A stretch of 64,000 bases of DNA from Streptococcus sp. oral taxon 431 (GCF_001553685.1 NZ_CP014264.1:752001-816000), one strand, 5' to 3'. Counted from the first letter of the stretch, positions 52,579 to 63,900 are shown. Numbers and translations are program-made. Notes: a model not told the origin generated them from the letters alone.

Positions 52579-52610
52579 AAACAAGTTCTAAAAAGTGAAC
52601 TTGTTTTTTT
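52579..52610 (+). terminator. Terminator of folD
   Basis: AAACAAGTTC (52579-52588) pairs with GAACTTGTTT (52597-52606), with T residues to 52610. Confidence 0.88.
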
Positions 52611-52655
52611 CTTGCACTTATTTTAATAAAATTACAGTAAAACTTCTACAAATTA

Positions 52656-52684
52656 TTGAAAAAACTCTACTATTTTGATATATT
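52656..52684 (+). promoter_or_regulatory. Promoter of bgaA
   Basis: TTGAAA (52656-52661) and TATATT (52679-52684) are 17 bases apart. The predicted 5' UTR is about 100 bases. Confidence 0.65.
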
Positions 52685-52752
52685 AAAAGCATCAATATTT
52701 ATATGGATAAAATAAGTAAGCGTCTAGAGGGAGGTTTATTTTTTGGAGCAAA

Positions 52753-52767
52753 ATGTAATCGCTTACT
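52753..52767 (+). promoter_or_regulatory. cre (CcpA) site in the bgaA 5' UTR
   Basis: ATGTAATCGCTTACT fits the cre pattern WTGNAANCGNWNNCW at every fixed position. It lies about 65 bases downstream of the promoter, where CcpA could act as a roadblock. Its right half pairs with AGTAAGCG at 52715-52722. Confidence 0.6.
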
Positions 52768-52789
52768 AGAACATTGGAAAGGAACAATA

Positions 52790-55700
52790 ATGGATAAGAG
52801 ATTTTTTGAAAGACGGTGTCATTATAGTATTCGTAAATTTGCCATTGGTGCGGCTTCGGTTATGATTGGAGCTAGTATATTTGGTCTTCAGGTGGCTCAA
52901 GCTGCTGAAACTGAAACAGCAACTCCCAGTGAGGAAACAATTCATCAAGTTCAACCTTTAGATAAGCTTCCAGATGATCTTGCTGCGGCCATTGCAAAAG
53001 CTGAGCAAAATGGTGCACAAGATTCCACTACTGAAAAAGAAGAAAATGATACGGTTGAACCAGCAAAACCAGCAACTGAAGAAAAGATGACTGAGGCTAC
53101 AAGTCCTAAGGAAGAAAAGGAAGTAGAAGTAGTTAGCCCTAAAAAAGACAAAGTTGAAAAAACTGAAAAACCTGCTACTGAAGTGGATGGGAAAGAGTCT
53201 ACAGATTCAGAAGCAAGTTCTGACAAGCCAGCAGTTCGAGAAGAACATTCTGATACACCTAATCAGAATAAACCTGTAACGTACGATAAAAGCAAGGAAG
53301 AAAAAGCTTCGGCAAGTGAATTGCCTCAAGCCACAAAAGAGAAGGAAAAAGAAGACCAACTTTTACAGGAAAGAAAACAAAATTTCAACAAAGACTGGTA
53401 TTTTAAACTAAACGCTCAGGGTGATTTTTCTAAGAAAGATGTTGATGTTCATGACTGGTCTAAGTTGAACCTTCCTCATGACTGGAGTATCTATTTTGAT
53501 TTTGATCACAAGTCTCCTGCTCGAAATGAAGGTGGTCAATTAAATGGTGGTACTGCCTGGTATCGTAAGACCTTTACTGTAGACGAAGCTGCCAAGGACA
53601 AGGACGTTCGTATTAATTTTGATGGAGTTTACATGGACTCTAAGGTTTATGTAAATGGCAAATTTGTAGGTCACTATCCAAGTGGTTATAATCATTTTTC
53701 ATATGACATCACTGAATTTTTAAATAAAGATGGTAGTGAAAATACCATTGCGGTCCAAGTTACCAATAAACAACCAAGTAGTCGTTGGTACTCAGGGAGT
53801 GGGATCTATCGTGATGTGACTCTGAGCTATCGTGACAAGGTGCAAGTGGCTGAAAATGGAAATCATATTACCACTCCAAAATTGGCTGAACAAAAAGATG
53901 GCAATGTTGAAACACAAATTCAAAGCAAGATCAAAAATACTGCCAAGACTCTAGCTAAGGTATATGTAGAGCAACAGATTTTTACCAAAGAAGGTAAGGC
54001 TGTCTCAGATTTGGTTCGTTCTGTAACTAAGAGTCTATCAGGAAATGAGACAGCTGACTTTAAGCAAACGATTTTGGTTAACAAGCCAACTCTCTGGACA
54101 ACGAAAAGTTATAATCCTCAACTTTATGTTCTGAAAACCAAGGTTTATAATGAAGGTCAGCTAGTTGATGTGACAGAAGATACTTTTGGATATCGTTATT
54201 TCAACTGGACAGCCAAGGAAGGTTTCTCTCTTAATGGCGAGAGAATGAAATTCCATGGAGTTAGTATTCACCATGATAATGGAGCCTTGGGGGCAGAAGA
54301 AAACTATAAGGCAACCTACCGAAAATTAAAACTCCTAAAAGATATGGGAGTTAACTCTATCCGTACAACCCACAATCCAGCAAGTCCACAGTTGTTAGAT
54401 GCTGCGGCAAGTCTAGGACTTTTGGTCCAAGAAGAAGCCTTTGATACTTGGTATCGTGGTAAGAAAACTTATGACTATGGTCGTTTTTTTGACCAAGATG
54501 CAACTCACCCAGAAGCCAAGAAGGGTGAAAAATGGTCTGATTTTGATCTTAGAACCATGGTTGAACGAGATAAAAATAATCCTTCAATCATCATGTGGTC
54601 ACTCGGTAATGAGGTTGATGAGGCTGATGGTGGTGCTCGTTCACTAGAAATAGCCAAGCGTTTGAAAGCTGTCATCAAAGCTATCGATACAGAACGCTAT
54701 GTGACCATGGGTGAAAACAAATTCAGTAGTAGATCTACAGGCTTGTTCTTAGAATTAGCAGCAATCATGGATGCTGTTGGTATGAACTATGGTGAGCGTA
54801 ATTATGATGCAGTTCGTAAAGCGCATCCAGACTGGTTGATTTACGGTTCTGAAACTTCTTCAGCAACTCGAACTCGTGATTCTTACTTTAATCCTGCTCA
54901 AAATCTCTGGCACGATAATCGTCCAAATCGTCACTATGAACAATCAGACTATGGTAATGACCGTGTAGCCTGGGGCAGAACAGCTACTGAATCTTGGACC
55001 TTTGACCGTGATCGTGCTGGCTATGCAGGTCAGTTCATCTGGACTGGTTTTGACTATATCGGGGAACCTACACCATGGCATAATCAAGATAATACACCAG
55101 TGAAAAGCTCTTACTTTGGTATCATTGATACGGCAGGATTGCCTAAGAATGATTTCTACCTCTACCGTAGTGAGTGGTATAGTGCCAAAGAAAAACCAAC
55201 TGTTCGCATTATGCCTCACTGGAATTGGACTGAAGAAACGCTCAAGGAACGTAATATGCTCATCAATGGCAAGGTTCCAGTTCGGACCTTCTCAAATGCT
55301 GCTAGCGTAGAATTGTTCTTGAATAACGAGTCCCTTGGTAAGAAAGAATTTGTTAAGAAAACAACTGAAGATGGGCGCCCTTATCACGAGGGAGCTAAAC
55401 CAAGTGAATTGTATCTTGAGTGGTTGGTTGACTATAAACCAGGTACCTTAACTGCTATTGCTCGTGATGAAAATGGCAAAGAGATTGCGCGTGATAGTGT
55501 GACAACAGCAGGGGAGCCAGCTAGAGTTCGACTCACCAAGGAAGAACATGTCATCACTGCAGACGGTAAAGATTTATCTTATATCCATTATGAAATCGTT
55601 GATGAAGATGGCAATGTTGTTCCAACAGCTAACAATCTTGTTCATTTCAATCTTCATGGTCAAGGTCAAATCGTTGGTGTGGACAATGGGGAACAAGCTA

Positions 55701-58700
55701 GCCGTGAACGCTACAAAGCTCAGAAAGATGGCACATGGCAGAGAAAAGCCTTCAATGGTAAAGGTGTTGTCATTGTTAAATCCACTGAAAAAGAAGGGAA
55801 ATTTACCCTCTTTGCAGATTCTGCAGGTTTAGCTTCTGATCAAGCAACAGTCACAACTGTTTCAGGCAAAAAAGAAAATCGTCACCTTGTAGCTTTTGCC
55901 CCTGTTAAGGCGACTACAGATGTCAGTGAAAATCCTAAATTGCCAGAAACCGTGACAGCTATTTATAGCGACGGCAGTGTTGAAGAAAAATCTGTAACTT
56001 GGGATATACCAGATGATCTCCTTACTAGTGCAGGTGAGAAAAAAGTTCTTGGTAGCGTGGAAGGACTTGAAGCTAAGGCTGAAGCCCTTGTTAAGGTGGT
56101 TGCACTCGATAAGTGGTTGCCTAAGGTAGCAACTGTGCCAGTTGGTACAGCTGCAGAAGATTTGGATAAAACTGTAACGGCTGTTTTGTCAGATGGTAAC
56201 TTGGTTGATGTGGATGTCGTTTCTTGGACCTTGAAAGATCCTGATGCCTTGACAAAAGAAGGTGGACGTACTGAAGCAACTGGTAAATTAGTTGGAAATG
56301 ACTACGAGGTGACAGCAACCTTTATCGCAAGTGATCAGGAAACAGAAAGTACTGTTACAGGTCTCACAGTTGGAGATAAGACTCTTGAAAACTTTGAGTC
56401 TGGAAAGACCTACTACCGAGTATCCCTTCCTTATACTGCTAAAATCCCAAGTGTTGGTGCACAAACTACTGGCTATCAGGTTACAGTTCAACAAGCTTCA
56501 GAAGCTAATGATTATCAAGCTTCTGTATTCTTGAGTGACCAGAAGGGCGATTTGGTTCAAACATATTTGATTCAATTCGTGAAAGAAGCTCCTGCCTTGA
56601 CACGCTTGGAAGTAAGTGTAGAAGGTAAAGAAAATGCAACAGAAGACCAAGTCCTCCCTTATCATGTCATTGGACATTATGAAGATGGTTCACAGACTGA
56701 ATTTTCAGCGTCAGATATCCATTTGGAAGCTAAGTCAGCTGATGGTGCTCATCTGGAGGTAAATGGTCAGAACTTGCTTCTTTACAAGAAAGGTAGTGTA
56801 ACCCTCACTCCTCGTATTGACAATCAAACTGATAAGACTCAGTCTGTAGCAACTGAACTTGTGATAAAAGAAAATACAGTAGACAAGAAAATTGTCAAAC
56901 TTCATCCGGTTTCTATCTCTACAGACATCAATCAGCAACCGAATTTGCCTGGTCAAATTGGAGCAGATTTTGATAAAGGCTTGCCTCGTAAGGTAGCTGT
57001 AACTTGGGACAAGGTAGATGCAAAAGATTTGAGCTACTATCATAGCTTTACCCTGAAAGGGCATGTAGAAGGCACAGATATTGAAGCTCTTGCCAATGTG
57101 ACTGTTGAAGGTTTGCAGGTTGCTGAAGAAATCAGCCTGACTCTTCCTAAGGGTGAAACTGTTCAATTACCAGCTAGTGTCCGTGCTTATCATTCAAATG
57201 GAACAACTGTCTATAAAGATGTCGTTTGGGATAAGGTTCCTGAAAACTTTAGTCAGACTGAAGGTATCTATGAAATCAAGGGTCAATTAGTGGGTAGCCA
57301 TCTGACTACCAAGGCTCATGTTCGTGTTTCCAGTCAGGTTGTTGCGGGAAATAATATCTCGAAACAATGGACTGGTTCTCAATTGCCAGCGGCTATCGTG
57401 TCCAATACGGGTGGTGATGATTCGGCAAGTACCTTGAACGATTTGACGGTTTCAAGAGCCAGTACAGATGTTAAGAATCGATGGACTACATGGCAAACAG
57501 GTACTGATAATGACTGGGCATCTATCTTGTTTGGTAACTCTGGTGATTTGACCAAGCGCTTTGTCGACAATCTATCCGTTGATTTCTATACAGACGGGGC
57601 AATCGGACTTCCAAAAGAATATGTTATTGAATACTATGTCGGTCAGGAAGTTCCAGATCTTCCAAATGATGTCAATAATGCTCAGCGTGATACCAACCAT
57701 CCATTCAACAATGCTGCCAACTGGAAAGAAGTTGAACATCTCAAAGCTCCAGGACAATTATCTGCAGGTCAAACAAACCACTTTACATTTGATAAGGTTG
57801 AAACTTATGCTGTTCGTATGCGTATGAAGAAAGCAGATGGAACTGCTGGTGTTGGTTTGACAGAAATCACTATTTTAGGAAGTAAAGTTCCAAGTGCTAC
57901 CAGCTCAGAAATTTCTATCCAAGTAGATGGCAAGAAGCTTGAGCATTTCAATCCGTCTAAGACAGATTATTATATTCCTCAAGCAAGCAAGGAAATCACT
58001 GCAACAGCCAGCAACAACGGTGTGGTGACAGTTGTTCCTGCAACAAGTGAAAAAGGTGCGACACGTCTTATCTTGAAAGCTGAGGATGGAACTGTTCTGA
58101 AAGAATATCGTATCTTCCGTGATGATGAAAAAGAAACAACACAACCAGTAGCTGCGGAAAATAGTGCCCAGACCTTGAATGTTGGTGATCAACTTCAATT
58201 GCCTGCAGAGGTAACAGTCTACTATCCATCACAGACTGGCTGGATTAAGGCTAACCTTGCTGTCCAATGGGATGCTGTGCCAGAACATGCGACTGCACAA
58301 GAAGGTAGCTTTGAAGTTCTTGGTCATGTTCTAGGAACAGACTTAACAACCAAGATGCAAGTAACAGTTGTTACAAAAGGTAATCAAGTTATTTCAGAAA
58401 ATGCAAATAATAATGAGACTGATTCTAAAGCCTTTGCGTCTACTACAAATGACACACAAGCAGCTTCTCGGGATAAGATTTTCTATATCAACGATGGGCA
58501 CTTTAACGAAGATGGACGTTGGACTAACTGGTCTCGTACTCCGAAAGACCAAGAAACATCTGTGGGAATTCTCTTTAAGAAGAATGGTCAGATTACACCT
58601 CAATCTGTTGGAAAAGTAGCTATTCAATTCTTTAAAGATAGTGGAACAGACGCACCAGCAAAAATGGTACTGGAAAGATATGTTGGTCCTTCCTATACAG

Positions 58701-60751
58701 AACCAAGCACCATTTCTCGTTATGAAGAAAATGCGGATCATCCATTTAACAAGGCAGAAAACTGGCAAGAAATTCCTTATAAGGCATCTGGAGAAATCGT
58801 GGCTGGTAAGCCAATCGAATTTACCTTTGATCCAATTGAGACATCAGCTATTCGAGCACGTATGACTCGTAAATCTACAACTAATGGTCTAGCAATGGTC
58901 GAGTTTAGTGCTTACTCTCCTGCTAAAGTAAGAGATGAGGAAACTCCTTCAGTATCCATTTCGGTTGCTGGAAAAGCATTAGAAAACTTTGATCCTGAGG
59001 TTTCAGATTATACAGTGAGCTTAAATGGCACTAAACCACAGGTGACTGCTCAAGCAAGCGGTCACGGTGTGACAACGGTTGTTGAGTCTAGTCAGGATAA
59101 CCTTCCTACTCTTGTCCGTCTTCTTGCTAAGGATGGTAGTCTTGTCAAGGAATATCGTATTCATTTCAAACCTAGTCACCGTATAGTTCCTGAAGAAGGC
59201 GACCAAAGTCCTGTTCTCGAACGACCAAGTCTAGAAGTTATCAAGACCGAAATTCCATTTAAGGAAATTATTCGTGAAAACAATGATTTAGCTCAAGATG
59301 AACGTCGTGTAATCTCAGAAGGTAAGAAGGGTGAAAGAGTTGATTATGTTGAGGTTCTAGGATCTAACCGTACAACTGTTCATACAGATACGACTGAGGC
59401 GCAAGATCGAATTGTTGAAGTTAAGGTCAAACCTGTCATTACTACTAGCAAAGGTGACGATCCAGCTCCAGTCGTAGAAGTTCCAGAATTTGAGGGCGGT
59501 GTCAATGCAGTAGAGGCTGCTAAGCATGAGTTGCCAGAATACACAGATCCGATTGGCACAGTAGGTGACGATCCAGCCCCAGTGGTAGAAGTCCCAGAAT
59601 TTGAGGGTGGTGTCAATGCAGTAGAGGCGGCTAAGCATGAGTTGCCAGAATACACAGATTCGATTGGCACAGTAGGTGACGAATCAGCTCCAGTAGTGGA
59701 AGTCCCAGAATTTGAGGGCGGCGTCAATGCTGCTGAAGCTGCCAAGCATGAGTTGCCAGAATACACAGATCCGATTGGGACAGTAGGCGATGATCCAGCG
59801 CCAGTCGTAGAAATTCCAGAATTTGAAGGCGGTGTTAATGCAGTAGATGCGGCTAAGCATGAGTTGCCAGAATACACAGATCCGATTGGCACAGTAGGTG
59901 ACGAACCAGCTCCAGTGGTAGAAGTCCCAGAATTTGAGGGCGGCGTCAATGCTGTAGAAGCAGCTAAGCATGAGTTGCCAGAATACACAGAAGCAATCGG
60001 TACAGTAGGCGACGATCCAGCTCCGGTAGTAGAAGTGCCAGAATTTGCAGGTGGCGTCAATGCAGTAGAGGCAGTTAAGAACGAAGTCCCAGAATACACA
60101 GGTGGCGTCAATGCGGTAGAAGCAGCTAAGAATGAATTACCAGAATACACAGGAGCAGTAGCTACAGTGGGGAACAAGCCAGCACCAAGTCTTGTTAAAC
60201 CAGCCGAAGAGGTTCAAATCTTAACTGATAAGGAAACTGGAGTTCTAGTAGCAGGGCTAACTAGAGAGTTATCTAAAGACCTCAAGCTTCAAGTTCAAAA
60301 GGTCCTTAAACAAGAATTAGCTGGTAAGCAATACGATGCTTATCAAGTGAAATTGCTGGATAAAGACAACCAGATGGTTGCTCCAAAAGGTGCTGTCCTA
60401 GTGAGATTACCAGTTAAGGGTCAGGTTCAAGAGGTTTATCACATGAGCTTAGATCAAGGCTTACAGGTTCAAAAGGTGACGCTTGTAGGTGACATGGTTG
60501 AATTTGTCACCAAAGATCTAGGACTTTATGCGATTGTCTATAAAGAACAAAATCAAGAACCAGTAAAACCAGTAGAACAAGCTCATAAACCAGCAGTTAA
60601 GGGAGAAAACTTTGAAAATGCTTCAGAGAAAGTAGATTCAGCAAGACTTCCAGAAACAAGTGAAAGTCGATCTGATACAGCTGCCTTCCTAGCAAGTCTC
60701 AGTCTTGTTTTATCAGTAGCTCTACTAACTGTTAAACGTAAAGAAAAATAG
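52790..60751 (+). CDS. bgaA: Surface-anchored beta-galactosidase BgaA
   Basis: A 2653-aa exported GH2 enzyme that removes beta-1,4-linked galactose from host N-glycans and also acts as an adhesin in pneumococcus. The N terminus has the YSIRK-type signal (YSIRKFAIGAASVMIGAS) and a Glu/Lys/Pro-rich spacer to about 190. GH2 sugar-binding, Ig-like and TIM-barrel domains follow; the acid/base Glu is near residue 608 (WSLGNEVDE) and the nucleophile Glu near 688 (YGSETSS). Then come Ig-like repeats and two CBM71-like modules (about 1520-1700 and 1880-2045). Six 37-residue repeats follow, and a sortase signal with LPETS (60647-60661), a hydrophobic helix and KRKEK. The start at 52790 has AAAGGAAC upstream. 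Pneumococcal BgaA is about 2230 residues, so this is longer. Confidence 0.94.
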   Translation: MDKRFFERRCHYSIRKFAIGAASVMIGASIFGLQVAQAAETETATPSEETIHQVQPLDKLPDDLAAAIAKAEQNGAQDSTTEKEENDTVEPAKPATEEKMTEATSPKEEKEVEVVSPKKDKVEKTEKPATEVDGKESTDSEASSDKPAVREEHSDTPNQNKPVTYDKSKEEKASASELPQATKEKEKEDQLLQERKQNFNKDWYFKLNAQGDFSKKDVDVHDWSKLNLPHDWSIYFDFDHKSPARNEGGQLNGGTAWYRKTFTVDEAAKDKDVRINFDGVYMDSKVYVNGKFVGHYPSGYNHFSYDITEFLNKDGSENTIAVQVTNKQPSSRWYSGSGIYRDVTLSYRDKVQVAENGNHITTPKLAEQKDGNVETQIQSKIKNTAKTLAKVYVEQQIFTKEGKAVSDLVRSVTKSLSGNETADFKQTILVNKPTLWTTKSYNPQLYVLKTKVYNEGQLVDVTEDTFGYRYFNWTAKEGFSLNGERMKFHGVSIHHDNGALGAEENYKATYRKLKLLKDMGVNSIRTTHNPASPQLLDAAASLGLLVQEEAFDTWYRGKKTYDYGRFFDQDATHPEAKKGEKWSDFDLRTMVERDKNNPSIIMWSLGNEVDEADGGARSLEIAKRLKAVIKAIDTERYVTMGENKFSSRSTGLFLELAAIMDAVGMNYGERNYDAVRKAHPDWLIYGSETSSATRTRDSYFNPAQNLWHDNRPNRHYEQSDYGNDRVAWGRTATESWTFDRDRAGYAGQFIWTGFDYIGEPTPWHNQDNTPVKSSYFGIIDTAGLPKNDFYLYRSEWYSAKEKPTVRIMPHWNWTEETLKERNMLINGKVPVRTFSNAASVELFLNNESLGKKEFVKKTTEDGRPYHEGAKPSELYLEWLVDYKPGTLTAIARDENGKEIARDSVTTAGEPARVRLTKEEHVITADGKDLSYIHYEIVDEDGNVVPTANNLVHFNLHGQGQIVGVDNGEQASRERYKAQKDGTWQRKAFNGKGVVIVKSTEKEGKFTLFADSAGLASDQATVTTVSGKKENRHLVAFAPVKATTDVSENPKLPETVTAIYSDGSVEEKSVTWDIPDDLLTSAGEKKVLGSVEGLEAKAEALVKVVALDKWLPKVATVPVGTAAEDLDKTVTAVLSDGNLVDVDVVSWTLKDPDALTKEGGRTEATGKLVGNDYEVTATFIASDQETESTVTGLTVGDKTLENFESGKTYYRVSLPYTAKIPSVGAQTTGYQVTVQQASEANDYQASVFLSDQKGDLVQTYLIQFVKEAPALTRLEVSVEGKENATEDQVLPYHVIGHYEDGSQTEFSASDIHLEAKSADGAHLEVNGQNLLLYKKGSVTLTPRIDNQTDKTQSVATELVIKENTVDKKIVKLHPVSISTDINQQPNLPGQIGADFDKGLPRKVAVTWDKVDAKDLSYYHSFTLKGHVEGTDIEALANVTVEGLQVAEEISLTLPKGETVQLPASVRAYHSNGTTVYKDVVWDKVPENFSQTEGIYEIKGQLVGSHLTTKAHVRVSSQVVAGNNISKQWTGSQLPAAIVSNTGGDDSASTLNDLTVSRASTDVKNRWTTWQTGTDNDWASILFGNSGDLTKRFVDNLSVDFYTDGAIGLPKEYVIEYYVGQEVPDLPNDVNNAQRDTNHPFNNAANWKEVEHLKAPGQLSAGQTNHFTFDKVETYAVRMRMKKADGTAGVGLTEITILGSKVPSATSSEISIQVDGKKLEHFNPSKTDYYIPQASKEITATASNNGVVTVVPATSEKGATRLILKAEDGTVLKEYRIFRDDEKETTQPVAAENSAQTLNVGDQLQLPAEVTVYYPSQTGWIKANLAVQWDAVPEHATAQEGSFEVLGHVLGTDLTTKMQVTVVTKGNQVISENANNNETDSKAFASTTNDTQAASRDKIFYINDGHFNEDGRWTNWSRTPKDQETSVGILFKKNGQITPQSVGKVAIQFFKDSGTDAPAKMVLERYVGPSYTEPSTISRYEENADHPFNKAENWQEIPYKASGEIVAGKPIEFTFDPIETSAIRARMTRKSTTNGLAMVEFSAYSPAKVRDEETPSVSISVAGKALENFDPEVSDYTVSLNGTKPQVTAQASGHGVTTVVESSQDNLPTLVRLLAKDGSLVKEYRIHFKPSHRIVPEEGDQSPVLERPSLEVIKTEIPFKEIIRENNDLAQDERRVISEGKKGERVDYVEVLGSNRTTVHTDTTEAQDRIVEVKVKPVITTSKGDDPAPVVEVPEFEGGVNAVEAAKHELPEYTDPIGTVGDDPAPVVEVPEFEGGVNAVEAAKHELPEYTDSIGTVGDESAPVVEVPEFEGGVNAAEAAKHELPEYTDPIGTVGDDPAPVVEIPEFEGGVNAVDAAKHELPEYTDPIGTVGDEPAPVVEVPEFEGGVNAVEAAKHELPEYTEAIGTVGDDPAPVVEVPEFAGGVNAVEAVKNEVPEYTGGVNAVEAAKNELPEYTGAVATVGNKPAPSLVKPAEEVQILTDKETGVLVAGLTRELSKDLKLQVQKVLKQELAGKQYDAYQVKLLDKDNQMVAPKGAVLVRLPVKGQVQEVYHMSLDQGLQVQKVTLVGDMVEFVTKDLGLYAIVYKEQNQEPVKPVEQAHKPAVKGENFENASEKVDSARLPETSESRSDTAAFLASLSLVLSVALLTVKRKEK
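59453..60170 (+). repeat. Tandem 111-bp coding repeats in bgaA
   Basis: Units start at 59453, 59564, 59675, 59786, 59897 and 60008, each encoding 37 residues around DDPAPVVEVPEFEGGVNA and ending in ELPEYTDPIGTVG. A shortened seventh unit follows. Synonymous changes between copies mean they are not a very recent expansion. They form a proline/acid-rich stalk before the cell-wall anchor. Confidence 0.92.
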
Positions 60752-60835
60752 AGTTTGGAACTCTACATTGCTGATTGATTGTAGAAATACTTGGACTATC
60801 CCAGTGGATAGGATCGAAAAATGCTACAACCATAT

Positions 60836-60866
60836 GGAGAGAACCTCTAGGTTCTCTCCGTTTTTT
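60836..60866 (+). terminator. Terminator between bgaA and the GH84 gene
   Basis: GGAGAGAACC (60836-60845) pairs perfectly with GGTTCTCTCC (60850-60859); a T6 run follows one base later. There is no obvious promoter in the 55 bases before the next ATG, so the downstream gene may rely on readthrough. Confidence 0.9.
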
Positions 60867-60921
60867 AAAATAGGGATGAAACCGCTTAGATGAGTGGTTG
60901 GAGGAAAGGAATAGAAGAAAG

Positions 60922-63900
60922 ATGGATCATCAATTTTTTGAGAAACGTTGTCATTATAGCATTCGAAAATTTGCAATAGGAGCAGCTTCAGTAATGGTTG
61001 GTGCGAGTATCTTTGGAGCCAGTATGGTACAAGCGGCAGAGACAGAGCCCGCACTAGAAGCAGAAACAAGTCTTACACAGCTTCCACCAGAGGATAAGTT
61101 ATCACCAGAATTGGCAAGCGCTATTAAAAGTGCAGAGGCAGACTTTGTTTCAGAGACTAAAGTGGAAGAGGTAGCTACTAAGTCCCAAGCTCCTGAAGAA
61201 ACTTCTTCAAAACCATTAGAAACTAAAAATTCTACAGTAGAGAAGGGAGTAACAACCGTAGAAAATGCTTCTACTGAAGTCGCTCCTACTGAGGCTCATG
61301 TAGCAATAGAACCTACGAAACCAGGTGAAGTAAATGGAACGGTGGAGAAAGCTGATTCATTTACAGCAGATAAACCTACAAGTAAAGCAGAAATTGATGC
61401 AGCAAAATCTCAAGTAGCTAAAAAAGAATATACGGTATTCCCAAGACCTCAAAAGGTTACTTATGGAGATGGCATCACTGCTCTAGAAGGAAAGGTAAAT
61501 CTTGTCTTGAGTGATGGTTTGGATATCTATACTCGAAACCGTGCCAAGGAAATTCTCCAAGCTAGTAATGTATCCTATACTACCAGTACAAAAGCTACAG
61601 AAGGGGCGACCAACATTTTCCTTGGAGTGCGTGGGAAAGCTCCTCTGGCAGAAAAAGAAGTCCAAGATATTTCGTCTGAATTATACGATAAAATTGATGC
61701 CTATGTCTTGCGCGTGAAGGACAATAAGATTTCGATTGTAGGAAAGGATACGGATGCTGTCTTCTTTGGACTAACAACTTTGAAACAAATGCTGAAAGAG
61801 AGTCCTGTCCCAGTTCTTAGAGATGTGACAGTAGAAGACTATGCAGAAGTTAAAAATCGTGGCTTTATCGAAGGCTATTATGGAAATCCTTGGACCAAGG
61901 AAAATCGTGAAGACTTGATGCGCTATGGTGGTGACTTAAAGCTAACTCAGTACTTCTTTGCGCCAAAAGACGATCCCTATCACAATGCTAAATGGCGTGA
62001 ACTCTATCCAGAAGAAAAAATGTCAGAGATTCGAGATCTAGCTCGTGTGGGAAATGAAACAAAGACACGTTATGTTTGGACCATCCACCCCTTTATGCAT
62101 AAGAAGATGCGTTTTGACACGGATGAATTATATAAACAGGATTTAGATGTCATTAAAGCGAAATTCACTCAGTTGCTGGATGCAGGAGTGCGTGAATTTG
62201 GGGTTCTAGCTGATGATGCGGCCTGGCCTGTTGGTGGCTACAATAGTTATGTTCGGTTAATGACCGATTTGACAAATTGGCTAACTGAACAAGAAACAAA
62301 ATACAGCGGACTTCGTAAAGATATGATTTTCGTGCCAGCCTGGTATATGGGACAAGGGACAGAAGATGAACTTCGCACGCTCAACGAACGCCTTCCAGAA
62401 ACGGTCCATTTAACCTTAACAGGGGGTAAAGTATGGGGTGCAGTTGATCAAACCTTCCTAACAAATTTGAAGAAGAATTTGACAGAAGGTGGCAAGAAGT
62501 ATCGTCCGATTCATTTCTGGATTAACTGGCCTTGTAATGATAATACCAAGCAACACTTGATTCTGGGTGGTGGTGAAAAATTCTTACATCCCAATGTTGA
62601 TTTGTCCTTGGCGCAGGGCATCATGCTAAATCCGATGCAACAATCGGAAGTTTCAAAGGTAGCCCTCTTTGATGTGGCTCAGTATGGTTGGAAGCAATGG
62701 AGAAGTGCGGAAGAAGCTGAAAAAATCAATGATACGGCCTTTAACTATGTGGTCAATGGAAGCTTTGAAGAAAGCGAAGTATCAAAAGCCTTTCGTGAAC
62801 TTGGTAAGCATATGCGCAACCAAAACCGTCCTCCCCATGTCACAAAATTGGAAGAATCTGTTGAGCTTGCACCTAAATTGACAGACTTTTATAACAAATT
62901 GAAGGCTGGTCAAAACGTAGACGCAGAGAGAAAAGAATTAAAGGGTATCTTTGCAAACTTGAAGGCTGACGCCCTCCTTCTGAAAGAAAAAGGGGACAGG
63001 AAGCTTATTGACCAAATCCACTACTGGTTAGATAATACAGTGGACCAGATGGATGCTTTAGAAGCCTTGCTGACAGCGACAGAAGGTCTGGCTGAAAAGA
63101 ATGATGCTAAAGTATGGGAACATTACTATGCTGGGGTTAAGTATTACGATCAGTCCATTAGTTATTCCTTCTTCTATGTAGACCATTATGAACGGGCAGA
63201 GTTTGGAGTGCAACATATTCGTCCATTTATCAATAACTTAAAGGAATACTTGGCAACGCATATCCAAACCATGCTTCATCCAGATAAACTTGTGACCACC
63301 TTTATTACCAACCGTGCGGGGATTGAAGGAGGTCTTGCAGAAGTAACAGATGGCGACTTGGATACTCATGCGATTGTCAAGACGACAACCGTTATTGAAC
63401 GAGATGATTATGTAGGACTTCGTTTTAATAAAGCCATTAAGGTTCATACTCTTGGTTTTGCAACAGGGACAAAGACCGCTGATAATTATACCTTTGGAAA
63501 TGCCCTTGTCGAGTATCAAAATGAGCAAGGGGAATGGGTAGCTCTTACAAGTCCTGCCTATACAGGTCGCGAACGGACACTTGAATTTAAAGACCTCGAT
63601 ATTACGGCTCAAGCAGTTCGTATGCGTGCGACAGCTAAGAAGGATAATGCTTGGCTTGCCATGCGTGAAATTGCTGTTAATAGACCGCTCGAACTTGGAA
63701 GCAAGAAGGTAAAAGGGAGCATTACCCTAAGTCCAAACCTAGTTTACAAATATGGAACTAGTGTGCTTCAAATGCAAGATGGCAAAGCTAACACCGAATC
63801 CATGATGGCTCATGCCAATCAAACGAATGTGACTCCAGAAAATGCTTGGGTACAGATGGACTTGGGTGGAGCTAAGAAAGTGAAACATGTTCATCTTGTT

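Noticed and set aside
52703..52789. Upstream ATG that would add 29 residues to BgaA
   Set aside because: The YSIRK signal must be near the N terminus; the inner ATG at 52790 has a ribosome site, while the outer ATG has none and overlaps the cre/inverted-repeat leader.
59380..60177. A 265-codon minus-strand frame opposite the bgaA repeats, rich in Ser, Thr and Pro
   Set aside because: It is an antisense shadow of the 111-bp repeats: because the repeat length is a multiple of three, an open frame on the other strand repeats automatically. It has no ribosome site.
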